In this document: piece by piece, positions 14,124 through 23,913 of the stretch
How the letters are laid out: each line of letters opens with the position of its first letter
Numbering within the stretch: position 1 is the stretch's first letter
Made by a program: the position numbers and the translations under genes
The notes under the pieces: model-generated
The model's input: only the letters and a program-made list of their open reading frames with translations
Told to the model about the DNA's origin: nothing
Database searches by the model: none
NCBI RefSeq assembly: GCF_031453615.1
Contig: NZ_JAVIZT010000001.1
Span: 1 to 64,000, forward strand
Direction: 5' to 3'
Length of the DNA stretch: 64,000 bases
Source: Microbacterium sp. SORGH_AS_0428
GTDB lineage: Bacteria; Actinomycetota; Actinomycetes; Actinomycetales; Microbacteriaceae

Positions 14124-16571
14124 GTGGCCCAACTCCTCTACCGGCTGGGGCGCTTCTCGGCGCGCCGCGCCTGGATCGTCCTGGTCGCCTGGGTGCTCGC
14201 CCTGGGTGTCGCGGGCGGCTCGTTCGTCGCCTTCGGCGGCACGCTCGCCACCTCTTTCAGCATTCCCGGAACCGAGACGGAGCGCGTCAACGATCGGCTC
14301 GCCGACGCTCTGCCGGATCTCACCGGCGCGAGCGCCCCCGTCGTGTTCCAGACCGATGGGCAGTCGTTCACCGACGAGCAGAAGGCCGAGATCACCTCGC
14401 TCCTGAAGGACATCGCCGGTCTCGACGGCGTCGCGGGCACCGTGGACCCGTTCCAGACCCAGGCGCACCGCGCCGATCAGGCCGCGCAGCTCGAGTCCGG
14501 CGCCGCCCAGCTCACGCAGGGCGAGGCTCAGCTGGATGCGGCCCAACAGCAGCTCGATGCGGGCAAGGCCCAGCTGGACGCCGCCGTCGCGCAGGCCCAG
14601 GCGGCGGGCGTCTACGCCCAGGCCGAGGCGCAGTTCACGGCCCAGCAGGCGCAGATCACCACGGGTCAGCAACAGCTCGACGCGTCACGTGCTCAGCTCG
14701 AGGCGCAGAAGCCGCAGCTCGAGGCGGGCAAGGAGCTGCTCGACGCTGCATCCGGGATCCGCACCGTCTCGACCGACGGTGCCACCGCGATCGGCAACGT
14801 CGCCTTCACCGAAGACATGTTCTCGTTGCCGCAGGAGACGAAGACCGCGGTCGCCGACCGCCTCAAGAGCGCCGACATCGCCGGGGTCAGCATCGATTAC
14901 TCCTCGACGATCGCCCAGTCGACCGACGGCCTCATCGGAGTGGGGGAGCTCGTCGGCGTACTCATTGCGGCGCTGGTGCTCGCGATCATGATGCGCGCGC
15001 TGCTTCCGGCCATCACGCCGCTCATCGGCTCGCTCATCGGCGTCGGTGTCGGAGTCGCGGGATCCCTCGCGTTCTCCGACGTCGTGGACATGGCATCCGT
15101 GACGCCAATCCTCGGTGTCATGCTCGGCCTCGCCGTCGGCATCGACTACTCGCTGTTCATCGTCAACCGCCACCGCAAGCAGGTGCTCGCGGGCATGGAG
15201 ATCGGCGAGTCGATCGGTCTCGCCAATGGCACCGCCGGCAATGCCGTCGTCTTCGCCGGCACGACCGTGATCATCGCCCTCGTCGCCCTCCTCGTCACCG
15301 GCGTGCCGTTCCTCGGCGTCATGGGCGTGGTGGGCGCGGCGTGTGTCTTCGTCGCGGTTCTCGTCGCGATCACGGTCACGCCAGCGCTGCTCGGGCTCAT
15401 GAAGCTGCGGGTGTTGCGTCGCGGGCTCCGTGCGAAGGTCGGGCATCCCGACCATGCGCCGGCGGAGCTTCGCCCCATGCGCACCGGTCGTGTGGTCGCC
15501 GCGGGAGCCGTGGCGATCATCGCCCTGCTCGTGATCGCGATCCCCGCCCTCTCGATGCGCCTCGGCCTGCCCGACGGCTCCTCGGAGGCCACCGACACGA
15601 CCCAGTACCGCGCCTACACGGCGGCGACCGAGGCCTTCGGCGCCGGCATCAACGGCCCGCTTCTCGTCGTGGCGGAGACGCCGCAGGCGGTGGATGAGGC
15701 CGACCGGGTCACGACGCAGGCCGATATCGTCCGCACGCTCATGTCGCAGGACGACGTGGATGCGGTCGCCCCGATCGCCGTCTCGGATGACGGCAGGACC
15801 TTCGCGTTCCAGGTCGTTCCTCAGGACGGTCCCGCGAGCGAGTCGACCGAGACGCTCGTGCACGATCTGCGGGCCCTGTCGCCTCTCGACGGCGACATCG
15901 AGCTCGGTGTCGCGGGTCAGGCGTCGGCCAACATCGACGTGTCGCAGAAGCTCGCCGACGCGTTGCCCGTCTACCTCGCCGTGGTCGTGGGGCTGTCGCT
16001 CGTGATCATGGTGCTGGTGTTCCGATCGATCCTGGTGCCGATCATCGCGACCGCAGGCTACGTGCTGTCGCTGTTCGCGGCGCTCGGCGCGGTCACGGCC
16101 ATCTACCAGTGGGGCTGGCTGAGCGACGTGTTCGGTGTGCACGACCCCGGCCCGGTGCTGAGCTTCGGGCCGATCATCCTCATGGGTGTGCTCTTCGGCC
16201 TCGCGATGGACTACCAGCTGTTCCTCGTATCGGGGATGCGTGAGGCGTACGTTCACGGCGCTCCGGCGCGTGCGGCGGTCGTGGCGGGCCTGCGCGGCGG
16301 ACGGGCGGTCGTGACGGCCGCCGCGATCATCATGATCTCCGTCTTCGGCGGCTTCGTCTTCAGCCACCTGGCGATGGTGCGGCCGATCGGCTTCGGGATG
16401 GCGATCGGTGTGCTCTTCGACGCGTTCGTCGTGCGCATGGTGATCGTCCCGGCGCTCATGCACCTGTTCGGGCGCGCGGCGTGGTGGCTTCCGCGCTGGC
16501 TCGACCGCATCCTGCCCGATGTGGACGTCGAGGGCGCGGCGCTCGAACGCGCTCACCCCGTGCAGCACTGA
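14124..16571 (+). CDS. MMPL/RND-family transporter
   Basis: An 815-residue exporter of the YdfJ/MmpL type; GTG start 6 bases after GGAAAGG. Layout: N-terminal helix (about 16-36), extracellular loop, helices 2-6 (about 275-430), second loop, helices 7-12 (about 610-790). Conserved pieces include GIDYSLFIVNRHR and FGLAMDYQLFLVSG with the intramembrane Asp-Tyr pairs. The first loop carries an unusual run of Gln/Ala heptad-like units (AQLDAAQQQLDAGKAQLDAA and similar, about residues 120-212), predicting a coiled coil. Such proteins move lipids or drugs outward using the proton gradient. Probably controlled by the divergent TetR gene. Confidence 0.9.
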   Translation: MAQLLYRLGRFSARRAWIVLVAWVLALGVAGGSFVAFGGTLATSFSIPGTETERVNDRLADALPDLTGASAPVVFQTDGQSFTDEQKAEITSLLKDIAGLDGVAGTVDPFQTQAHRADQAAQLESGAAQLTQGEAQLDAAQQQLDAGKAQLDAAVAQAQAAGVYAQAEAQFTAQQAQITTGQQQLDASRAQLEAQKPQLEAGKELLDAASGIRTVSTDGATAIGNVAFTEDMFSLPQETKTAVADRLKSADIAGVSIDYSSTIAQSTDGLIGVGELVGVLIAALVLAIMMRALLPAITPLIGSLIGVGVGVAGSLAFSDVVDMASVTPILGVMLGLAVGIDYSLFIVNRHRKQVLAGMEIGESIGLANGTAGNAVVFAGTTVIIALVALLVTGVPFLGVMGVVGAACVFVAVLVAITVTPALLGLMKLRVLRRGLRAKVGHPDHAPAELRPMRTGRVVAAGAVAIIALLVIAIPALSMRLGLPDGSSEATDTTQYRAYTAATEAFGAGINGPLLVVAETPQAVDEADRVTTQADIVRTLMSQDDVDAVAPIAVSDDGRTFAFQVVPQDGPASESTETLVHDLRALSPLDGDIELGVAGQASANIDVSQKLADALPVYLAVVVGLSLVIMVLVFRSILVPIIATAGYVLSLFAALGAVTAIYQWGWLSDVFGVHDPGPVLSFGPIILMGVLFGLAMDYQLFLVSGMREAYVHGAPARAAVVAGLRGGRAVVTAAAIIMISVFGGFVFSHLAMVRPIGFGMAIGVLFDAFVVRMVIVPALMHLFGRAAWWLPRWLDRILPDVDVEGAALERAHPVQH

Positions 16572-16586
16572 CTCTGCACGACACGT

Positions 16587-16622
16587 GAGAAGGGTGCCCG
16601 CCGTCCGGTGGGCACCCTTCTC
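16587..16622. terminator. Bidirectional terminator hairpin
   Basis: A perfect 13-base stem, GAGAAGGGTGCCC against GGGCACCCTTCTC, with a 10-base loop, placed between the convergent MMPL and MFS genes. Confidence 0.9.
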
Positions 16623-16633
16623 GCTTCTTCGTG

Positions 16634-17857
16634 TCAGGCCGCGTCGCCGACGAGGACGGCGACGCCTTCTTCGGCCGCATCCGCCGGGCGCTCATCGATG
16701 CGACGCAGGGCGCGGCGGCCGAGCGCGATCGTCAACGCGGCGATCACGATCGATGCCGCGGCCACGAGGTACGGCACCGTCGCGTTCGAGGCGTGCCACA
16801 GCCACGCGGCGAGCGGGGGAGCGGCTGCTCCGCCGAGGAAGCGGACCGCGGAGTAGGCCGACGATGCGACGGCGCGCGGGAGATCCGTGGCCTCCATGAC
16901 CGCCTCGGTCAGTACCGTGTTCATCACGCCGAGGAGCAGGCCTCCCACGACGATGCACGTCACCAGAGCGGCGGAGCTCGCCACGAGGATGCCGCCGACG
17001 ACGAGATCGATGGCGAGCAGCGGCAGCACGACCAGCATGACGCCCGAGCGGGTGAAGCGGCGCAGCAGCAGCGGCGCGACCCAGACGCTCGTGATCGCGA
17101 GAGCGACGCCCCATCCGAAGAAGGTGAAGCCGATCCCCATCGCGCCGAATCCGAGCGGGAAGGGCGAGAAGGCCAACAGCGTGAAGAACCCGATGTTGTA
17201 GAACAGGGCCGCGACCGCGAGCACGGCGAGGGCGGGCCTGCCGAGAGCTCGGAACGGCGCCGAGAGCGGCACCGGCGAACGCTTCTCCTTCGGGCCGCGC
17301 AGCAGCACGGCGACGGCGATGAAGGCGATGGCCATGAGTGCGACGACGCCGAAGAACGGGCCGCGCCAGCTCACCTCGCCGAGCAGGCCGCCCAGCAGCG
17401 GACCGACCGCGATGCCGACACCCAGCGCGGCCTCGTACAGCACGATCGCCGCGGAACTGCCCCCGCTGGCGGCCCCCACGATGGTGGCGAGAGCGGTGGA
17501 GATGAACAGGGCGTTGCCCAGACCCCACCCGGCCCGGAATCCGATGATGGCGTCGACGCTGCCCGACAGAGCGCTGAAGAGCGAGAAGACGACGATGAGG
17601 GCGAGACCCGCCAGCAGTGTCGCCTTGGCGCCGATGCGACTCGAGATCCAGCTCGTCACCAGCATCGCGAGGCCTGTCACGAGCAGGTAGCTCGTGAAGA
17701 GGAGCTCGGTCTCGACGGGGGTGGCCTCGAGCGACTCGGCGATGGCCGGAAGGATCGGATCCACGAGACCGATGCCCATGAAGGCCACGACGCAGGCGAA
17801 CGCGACGGCCCATACCTGTGCGCTCTGGCGCCAGACGGACGTCGTCCCCGCGCTCAT
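16634..17857 (-). CDS. MFS transporter (drug exporter type)
   Basis: 407 residues with about 12 hydrophobic segments. It opens WAVAFACVVAFMGIGLVDPILPAIAESL, a common DHA1-type start, with the loop 2-3 motif SRIGAKATLL and YEAALGVGIAVGPLLGG (motif C like), which favour an antiporter. Its ATG overlaps the MarR stop as ATGA, so the regulator and exporter form one operon. Substrate unknown; small toxic molecules are likely from the context. Confidence 0.88.
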   Translation of the reverse strand: MSAGTTSVWRQSAQVWAVAFACVVAFMGIGLVDPILPAIAESLEATPVETELLFTSYLLVTGLAMLVTSWISSRIGAKATLLAGLALIVVFSLFSALSGSVDAIIGFRAGWGLGNALFISTALATIVGAASGGSSAAIVLYEAALGVGIAVGPLLGGLLGEVSWRGPFFGVVALMAIAFIAVAVLLRGPKEKRSPVPLSAPFRALGRPALAVLAVAALFYNIGFFTLLAFSPFPLGFGAMGIGFTFFGWGVALAITSVWVAPLLLRRFTRSGVMLVVLPLLAIDLVVGGILVASSAALVTCIVVGGLLLGVMNTVLTEAVMEATDLPRAVASSAYSAVRFLGGAAAPPLAAWLWHASNATVPYLVAAASIVIAALTIALGRRALRRIDERPADAAEEGVAVLVGDAA

Positions 17858-18288
17858 CGTGCCGCTCCTGCGAAAGCGTCGGTGCGCGACATCAGGATGC
17901 GGGAGGCGTGCTCGAGCGCCGCCCACTCCGCCTCGTCGAGATCGACGAACAGCGGCTCGAGCGTCTCGCCGAGCTGTGTGCGCCACGCATCCATCGCCTC
18001 GGAACCCGCGGGGGTGATCGAGACGCGTGTCACCCGGGAGTCCTCCTCGTCGCGCTCGCGCGCCACGAGGTGCAGGTCGGCGAGCTGACCGACCAGGCGG
18101 GTCATCCCGGGCTGTGTGGTGCGGCTCAGCCGCGCCAGGTCGCCCACGCGCTGGGGGCCCTCCTTCTGCAGGATGCTGAGGGCGCGCCACTGGGCGGCGG
18201 GCGCATCGTTCTGTGTCGTGACGGCGGCGACGCGGGTGAGCGCGTGCGCGGCGACGACGATCCTCTCGATGGCTTCGGCTTTTCGCAT
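17854..18288 (-). CDS. MarR-family transcriptional regulator
   Basis: 144 residues. Winged helix around GDLARLSRTTQPGMTRLVGQL with the wing DEEDSRVTRVSITPAG. First gene of a MarR-MFS operon. The arrangement, with an inverted repeat 10-25 bases before its ATG, is typical of an autorepressor that senses the exported compound. Confidence 0.9.
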   Translation of the reverse strand: MRKAEAIERIVVAAHALTRVAAVTTQNDAPAAQWRALSILQKEGPQRVGDLARLSRTTQPGMTRLVGQLADLHLVARERDEEDSRVTRVSITPAGSEAMDAWRTQLGETLEPLFVDLDEAEWAALEHASRILMSRTDAFAGAAR

Positions 18289-18298
18289 ATCCCAAGTA

Positions 18299-18313
18299 TA
18301 TACCCCAGGTATG
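18299..18313. promoter_or_regulatory. Candidate MarR operator
   Basis: TATACC-CCA-GGTATG, an inverted repeat with one mismatch, just upstream of the MarR start and facing the divergent thiolase gene. Confidence 0.5.
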
Positions 18314-18371
18314 TAATGCTGGGGTGGAGCAGGCACGGATGGACGGCGCCCAACCGCCGTAGGCTGGGACG

Positions 18372-19557
18372 ATGACTCCCGACGACATCGTGATCGTTGC
18401 CGCTGCCCGCACGCCGCAGGGGAGGCTGAAGGGTCAGCTGGCCTCTCTGGCGGCCCCTGAGCTGGGCGGGGTCGCCATCCGCGGCGCGCTGGCACAGGGC
18501 CGGGATCCCCGCATCCGCCGTCGACGCCGTCCTCGTCGGGCAGGTTCTGCCCGCCGGTACCGGGCAGAACCCCGCGAGACAGGCGGCGATCGCCGCCGGG
18601 CTCGGCTGGGATGTGCACGCCGCAGGCGTGAACAAGGTCTGTCTCTCCGGGCTCACCGCCGTCATCGACGCAGCCCGGATGATCCGCGTCGGCGATGCAT
18701 CCGTCGTCGTCGCCGCGGGTATGGAGTCGATGAGTCGCGCACCGCACCTGCTGACCGGCTCGCGCGACGGATACGCCTACGGCAGTGTCGAAGTGCTCGA
18801 CCACATGGCCTATGACGGGCTCACCGACGCGTTCGACCGCGTGAGCATGGGTGAATCGACCGAGCGTCGCAATGCCGACTACGAGGTCACGCGCGAAGAG
18901 CAGGATGCGGTCGCCGCCCGTTCGCACCAGCGCGCAGCCGCTGCTGTCGCCGCCGGTCTCTTCGACGCCGAGATCGTGCCCGTCGAGGTACCGCAGCGCC
19001 GGGGCGAGCCCGTCGTCATCACGCGCGACGAAGGAATCCGCGCCGACACCTCCGAGGAGGTGCTCGCGAAGCTGCGTCCGGCCTTCGCCGAGGGTGGGAC
19101 CATCACCGCGGGCAACTCGTCCCAGATCTCCGACGGCGCATCGGCCGTCGTGCTCACGACGCGCAGCCACGCCGATGCGCAGGGATGGAAGGTGCTGGCC
19201 GCGCTAGGAGCGAGCGGGCAGGTCGCCGGTCCCGACAACTCGCTGCATGCGCAGCCGGCGCGGGCCATCGCCCGCGCACTCGAGAGGCAGGGCCTCGCCG
19301 CGTCCGATCTGGATCTCGTGGAGATCAACGAAGCCTTCGCAGCGGTCGTCGTCCGCTCGCAGCGCGAGCTCGGCGTCACAGACGAGGTCGTGAACCCGCA
19401 GGGCGGCGGCATCGCGTTGGGGCACCCGATCGGGGCGTCCGGAAACCGACTCGTCGTCCACGCCGTGCACGAGCTCGTACGGCGTGGATCCGGCACCGCT
19501 GCGGTCGCGCTGTGCGGCGGTGGCGGTCAGGGCGACGCGCTCATCCTCGTGCGCTGA
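18372..19557 (+). pseudogene. Acetyl-CoA C-acyltransferase (thiolase), interrupted by a +1 frameshift
   Basis: A thiolase of 394 residues if one base is removed. Frame 1 gives MTPDDIVIVAAARTPQGRLKG to GALAQ; the other frame resumes with the expected GI-PASAVDAVLVGQVLPAGTG and runs to the end. The break is an extra G in the GGG at 18497-18499. Catalytic features are intact: Cys in NKVCLSGL (most thiolases have CGSG here), NEAFAA, GHPIGASG and CGGGGQG. It would join or split acetyl-CoA units (acetoacetyl-CoA formation or beta-oxidation). Either a recent pseudogene or a sequencing error; an internal GTG start at 18613 would give only a fragment lacking the first subdomain. Confidence 0.85.
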
Positions 19558-19577
19558 CGACCGCGAGCGGGAAGGCC

Positions 19578-19835
19578 TCAGCGGCGCAGACGCTTGCGGA
19601 GAAGCTTCGTCTCGTCGCCGGAGACCGGGGAGTCGCCGGCGGCCACGTGTCCGCGCTTGGCGCGGAAGGTGTCGACGATCGCGCCGATGGCGAGTGCGAG
19701 CGTGATGCCCCAGCTCACCCACGCCAGCGCCGTCCTCCAGGTGAAGGGCTCCTCGTTGTTGCGCAACCCTCGAAAGAGCGTGGCGCCACCGAGAAGGGCG
19801 CTGAACAGACCGGAGCCGAAGAGGTAGGAGCGCAT
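19578..19835 (-). CDS. Small two-helix membrane protein
   Basis: 85 residues: hydrophobic segment at about 3-20 (LFGSGLFSALLGGATLF), a second at about 35-58 (ALAWVSWGITLALAIGAIV), then a basic cytosolic tail ending KLLRKRLRR. No family recognised. Convergent with the thiolase gene and divergent from otsA. Confidence 0.6.
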   Translation of the reverse strand: MRSYLFGSGLFSALLGGATLFRGLRNNEEPFTWRTALAWVSWGITLALAIGAIVDTFRAKRGHVAAGDSPVSGDETKLLRKRLRR

Positions 19836-19949
19836 GAGGCCACGCTATCGCGGGAGGATACCCCCTCGCTCGGGGCTTGCGCGAACCCCTGGAGGCCCTG
19901 CAGGCCGCTGTTAGCCTGAGTGGCATCCCGAGAGACCAGGAGTGCTCGC

Positions 19950-21356
19950 GTGCCGCAAGCAGAGTTCGTCGTCGTCGCCAACCGCCTTCCCGTCGACCGA
20001 GACGCCGACGGCGGATGGCGTCGCAGCCCCGGCGGGCTGGTCACCGCGCTCGAGCCGGTGATGCGAAAGAGCGACGGCGCGTGGGTCGGGTGGGCCGGAA
20101 AGCCCGACCTCGAACTCGAGCCGTTCGACGCCGACGGCACCCACCTCGTGCCGATCACGCTCAGCGCGGAAGAGGTCGAGCTGTACTACGAGGGCTTCTC
20201 GAACGACACGATCTGGCCGCTCTATCACGACGTGATCGCAGCTCCCCGATACCGCCGCGAATGGTGGAACGCCTATGTGGCCGTCAACCGCCGGTTCGCC
20301 GAGGCCGCCGCGGACGTGGCCGCCGAGGGTGGCACGGTGTGGGTGCAGGACTATCAGCTGCAGCTGGTGCCCCAGTTCCTGCGGGAGCAGCGGCCCGACC
20401 TCACGATCGGATACTTCCACCACATTCCGTTCCCTGCATACGGTCTCTTCTCGCAGCTGCCGTGGCGTCGTCAGGTGCTCGAGGGACTCCTCGGCGCCGA
20501 TGTGATCGGCTTCCAGCGGGTGGCGGATGCGGGCAACTTCGCCCGAGCGGTGCGTCGCCAGCTTCGCTACGAGACGAAGTCGACGGGCATCAAGGTTCCG
20601 CAGGCCGACGGCTCGGTGCGCATGGCGCTGGCCAAGGCGTTCCCGATCTCCATCGACGTGGCCTCGTACGTCGAACTCGCAGAGCGGCCGGAGATCCAGG
20701 CGCGCGCCGCCGAGATCCGTGAAGAGCTCGGCAACCCGCGCCACATCCTGCTCGGCGTCGACCGCCTCGATTACACCAAGGGCATCCGCCACCGCATGAA
20801 GGCCTTCGGTGAGCTGCTGCAGGACGAGCGGCTCTCCGTCGAGGACGTGACCCTCGTGCAGGTCGCGAGCCCCAGCCGCGAACGCGTGGAGACGTACCAG
20901 CAGCTGCGCGACGAGATCGAGCTCACGGTGGGGCGCATCAACGGGGATTACGACACGATGGGCCACACGGCCATCCGCTACCTCCACCAGGCCTTCCCCA
21001 AGGAGGAGATGGTGGCGTTGTACCTCGCCGCCGACGTCATGCTCGTCACGGCGCTCCGCGACGGCATGAACCTCGTCGCCAAGGAGTACGTCGCGAGCCG
21101 CATCGACAACCGCGGCGCGCTCGTGCTGAGCGAGTTCGCCGGAGCCGCCGATGAGCTCGGCAGCTCGCTGCTCGTGAACCCCCACGACATCCAGGGGCTC
21201 AAAGACACGATCGTCCGGGCGATCGAGATGACACCGGGCGAGCAGGGACGCCGGATGCGGGCGCTGCGCCGTCGTGTGCGCGAGCACGACGTCGAGGACT
21301 GGTCGCGGGAGTTCCTCGCCGCGCTCGCGGGGATCCGGGGAAGCGGCGCGGCGTGA
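19950..21356 (+). CDS. otsA: Alpha,alpha-trehalose-phosphate synthase
   Basis: A 468-residue GT20 enzyme that joins UDP- or GDP/ADP-glucose to glucose 6-phosphate, the first step of trehalose synthesis. Motifs are VVVANRLPV, GGLVTAL, WVQDYQLQLVP, IGYFHHIPFP, VDRLDYTKGI and ALRDGMNLVAKEYV. The GTG start at 19950 follows AGGAG by 7 bases, better than the in-frame codon 10 triplets earlier. Its stop overlaps the otsB start. Trehalose serves as osmoprotectant and envelope-sugar source in actinobacteria. Confidence 0.95.
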   Translation: MPQAEFVVVANRLPVDRDADGGWRRSPGGLVTALEPVMRKSDGAWVGWAGKPDLELEPFDADGTHLVPITLSAEEVELYYEGFSNDTIWPLYHDVIAAPRYRREWWNAYVAVNRRFAEAAADVAAEGGTVWVQDYQLQLVPQFLREQRPDLTIGYFHHIPFPAYGLFSQLPWRRQVLEGLLGADVIGFQRVADAGNFARAVRRQLRYETKSTGIKVPQADGSVRMALAKAFPISIDVASYVELAERPEIQARAAEIREELGNPRHILLGVDRLDYTKGIRHRMKAFGELLQDERLSVEDVTLVQVASPSRERVETYQQLRDEIELTVGRINGDYDTMGHTAIRYLHQAFPKEEMVALYLAADVMLVTALRDGMNLVAKEYVASRIDNRGALVLSEFAGAADELGSSLLVNPHDIQGLKDTIVRAIEMTPGEQGRRMRALRRRVREHDVEDWSREFLAALAGIRGSGAA

Positions 21357-22117
21357 GCGATCTCGAGAGCCTCGCACACACCCCGCGGCTCCTGGTCGCG
21401 CTCGATTTCGACGGCACGCTCTCGCCGCTCGTGGACGAGCCGATGTCGGCGCGGATGATCCCTGCGGCGCGCCGCGCGCTGGACGCCCTGGCTGCCCTGC
21501 CCGTCACCGACGTGGCCCTGGTGTCGGGGCGATCGTTGGCCGATCTCCGTGTGATCAGCGAGCACACCGACGACTCGCTCTTCCATCTCGCGGGCTCCCA
21601 CGGCGCCGAGACCTGGCACCCCGGTGCTCGGGCGGGAGAGGGCGATGCTGACGACCCCGCGGATCGGCAGCTTCTGTCCGAGCTGGTGGCGGAGTCCGAG
21701 CGCATCATCGCGGACGTCGACGGAGCGTGGGTGGAGCCGAAGGCCTTCGGGCTGGGCCTGCACACGCGCCTCGCGCGGCCGGAAGCGGCGCAGGCGGCCC
21801 AGCGCGAGATCGACGCCCTCATGGCTGAGCGTGCACCGGGCTGGCGGCGGCGCACCGGCCGCGACATCCTCGAGTTCGCGTTCCGGCACGAGGGCAAGGA
21901 CCAGGCGGTCGCGGCGCTGCGCGAGCGTCTCGGTGCCACGGCGGTGCTGTTCGCCGGCGACGACGTCACCGACGAGGATGCGCTGCGTTCGCTCGGAGAG
22001 GGCGACCTGGGCGTACACGTCGGCGCGGGCGACAGCGCCGCATCCGTGTCCGTCGAAGACCCTGCGGCGCTGGCGGCCCTCCTGGACCGGCTGGCCCGAC
22101 TGCGCGCTCAGCGTTGA
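21353..22117 (+). CDS. otsB: Trehalose-6-phosphate phosphatase
   Basis: 254 residues, HAD superfamily. DFDGTLSPL holds the nucleophile and general-acid Asp pair, VSGR follows in motif II, and GDDVTDEDAL is the metal-binding motif IV. It removes phosphate from trehalose 6-phosphate made by OtsA. The GTG start overlaps otsA in a GTGA junction, so the pair is cotranslated. Confidence 0.95.
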   Translation: MSDLESLAHTPRLLVALDFDGTLSPLVDEPMSARMIPAARRALDALAALPVTDVALVSGRSLADLRVISEHTDDSLFHLAGSHGAETWHPGARAGEGDADDPADRQLLSELVAESERIIADVDGAWVEPKAFGLGLHTRLARPEAAQAAQREIDALMAERAPGWRRRTGRDILEFAFRHEGKDQAVAALRERLGATAVLFAGDDVTDEDALRSLGEGDLGVHVGAGDSAASVSVEDPAALAALLDRLARLRAQR

Positions 22118-22163
22118 CGGCTCGGCGACCGTGACAGGCGCCCGGCCGCAATAGACTGCACGG

Positions 22164-23870
22164 GTGAGCCACCCCAACGAAGCGATCGACATCAAGCCGC
22201 GCAGCCGCGCTGTGACGGACGGCATTGAAGCCACCACCTCCCGAGGCATGCTGCGTGCCGTCGGCATGGGAGACGAGGACTGGGACAAGCCCCAGATCGG
22301 CATCGCCTCCAGCTGGAACGAGATCACCCCCTGCAACCTCAGTCTCGACCGGCTCGCCCAGGGCGCCAAGGAAGGCGTGCACGCCGGTGGGGGATACCCG
22401 CTGCAGTTCGGCACGATCTCGGTCTCGGACGGCATCTCGATGGGGCACGAGGGCATGCACTTCTCGCTCGTCAGCCGTGAGGTCATCGCCGACTCCGTCG
22501 AGACGGTCATGATGGCCGAGCGCCTGGACGGCAGCGTGCTGCTGGCCGGCTGCGACAAGTCCATCCCCGGCATGCTCATGGCCTCGGCCCGGCTGGACCT
22601 GTCGAGCGTCTTCCTCTACGCGGGTTCGATCGCGCCCGGCTGGGTCAAGCTCAGCGACGGGACCGAGAAGGACGTCACCATCATCGACTCCTTCGAGGCG
22701 GTCGGTGCGTGCCTCGCGGGCAAGATGAGCGAGGCCGACCTCAAGCGCATCGAATGCGCGATCGCGCCGGGTGAGGGAGCGTGCGGCGGCATGTACACCG
22801 CCAACACCATGGCCTCGGTCGCAGAGGCGCTCGGGCTCAGCCTCCCGGGCAGTGCGGCGCCGCCCTCCGCCGACCGCCGGCGCGACTACTTCGCGCACCG
22901 TTCGGGCGAGGCCGTCGTCAACCTGCTCAAGCTCGGCATCACGACCCGCGACATCCTGACCAAGGAGGCGTTCGAGAACGCGATCGCCCTCGCCATGGCG
23001 CTCGGCGGCTCGACGAACGTCGTGCTGCACCTGCTCGCGATCGCGCGCGAGGCCGACGTCGAGCTCTCGCTCCACGACTTCAACCGCATCGGCGACAAGG
23101 TGCCCCATGTCGCCGACATGAAGCCGTTCGGCCAGTACGTCATGAACGACGTCGACCGCCACGGCGGCATCCCGGTCATCATGAAGGCGATGCTCGATGA
23201 AGGACTGCTGCACGGTGATGCCCTGACGGTCACCGGCAAGACGCTCGCCGAGAACCTGCGCGAGCTCGACCCGGACCCCATCGACGGCACCGTGATCCAC
23301 ACCTTCGACAACCCGATCCACGCCACCGGCGGCATCACGATCCTGCACGGCTCGCTGGCGCCCGAGGGCGCGGTGGTCAAGACGGCCGGCTTCGACGCCG
23401 CCGTGTTCGAAGGACCCGCGCGCGTGTTCGAGCGCGAGCGCGCCGCGATGGACGCACTGGAGGCGGGGGAGATCCACGCCGGCGACGTCGTGGTCATCCG
23501 GTACGAGGGCCCGAAGGGCGGCCCGGGCATGCGCGAGATGCTCGCGGTGACCGCCGCCATCAAGGGCGCCGGCCTCGGAAAAGATGTACTACTCTTGACG
23601 GACGGACGATTCTCGGGCGGCACAACCGGCCTGTGCATCGGCCACGTAGCACCGGAGGCGGTGGACGCAGGTCCTATCGCTTTCGTGCGCGATGGTGATC
23701 TGATACGGGTCGATATCGCGGCTCGCTCTCTCGACCTACTCGTCGATGAGGCCGAGCTGAGCTCCCGCCGCTCTGGCTGGGAGCCGCTTCCCCCGCGCTA
23801 TACCCGTGGCGTCCTGGCCAAGTACTCGAAGCTCGTGCGTTCGGCTGCCGAAGGCGCCGTCACCGGGTAA
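22164..23870 (+). CDS. ilvD: Dihydroxy-acid dehydratase
   Basis: A 568-residue Fe-S dehydratase, third step of valine/isoleucine synthesis. Cluster cysteines appear in ITPCN, LAGCDKS and GACGGMY. Start is a GTG with AATAGACTGC upstream acting as a possible -10. It is followed 43 bases later by ilvB, giving a ilvD-ilvB-ilvN-ilvC order. Confidence 0.96.
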   Translation: MSHPNEAIDIKPRSRAVTDGIEATTSRGMLRAVGMGDEDWDKPQIGIASSWNEITPCNLSLDRLAQGAKEGVHAGGGYPLQFGTISVSDGISMGHEGMHFSLVSREVIADSVETVMMAERLDGSVLLAGCDKSIPGMLMASARLDLSSVFLYAGSIAPGWVKLSDGTEKDVTIIDSFEAVGACLAGKMSEADLKRIECAIAPGEGACGGMYTANTMASVAEALGLSLPGSAAPPSADRRRDYFAHRSGEAVVNLLKLGITTRDILTKEAFENAIALAMALGGSTNVVLHLLAIAREADVELSLHDFNRIGDKVPHVADMKPFGQYVMNDVDRHGGIPVIMKAMLDEGLLHGDALTVTGKTLAENLRELDPDPIDGTVIHTFDNPIHATGGITILHGSLAPEGAVVKTAGFDAAVFEGPARVFERERAAMDALEAGEIHAGDVVVIRYEGPKGGPGMREMLAVTAAIKGAGLGKDVLLLTDGRFSGGTTGLCIGHVAPEAVDAGPIAFVRDGDLIRVDIAARSLDLLVDEAELSSRRSGWEPLPPRYTRGVLAKYSKLVRSAAEGAVTG

Positions 23871-23913
23871 CTTCGCCTCCGACATCCCGTCATCCCCACC
23901 CGAGGTAGTTCCC

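Noticed and set aside
14480..14760. Repetitive DNA that could look like a repeat array
   Set aside because: Units are uneven and in frame; they encode a coiled coil. No CRISPR array or cas gene anywhere in the window.
14685..16568. Long minus-strand frame opposite the MMPL gene
   Set aside because: Antisense shadow: Arg/His/Asp-rich product without domains.
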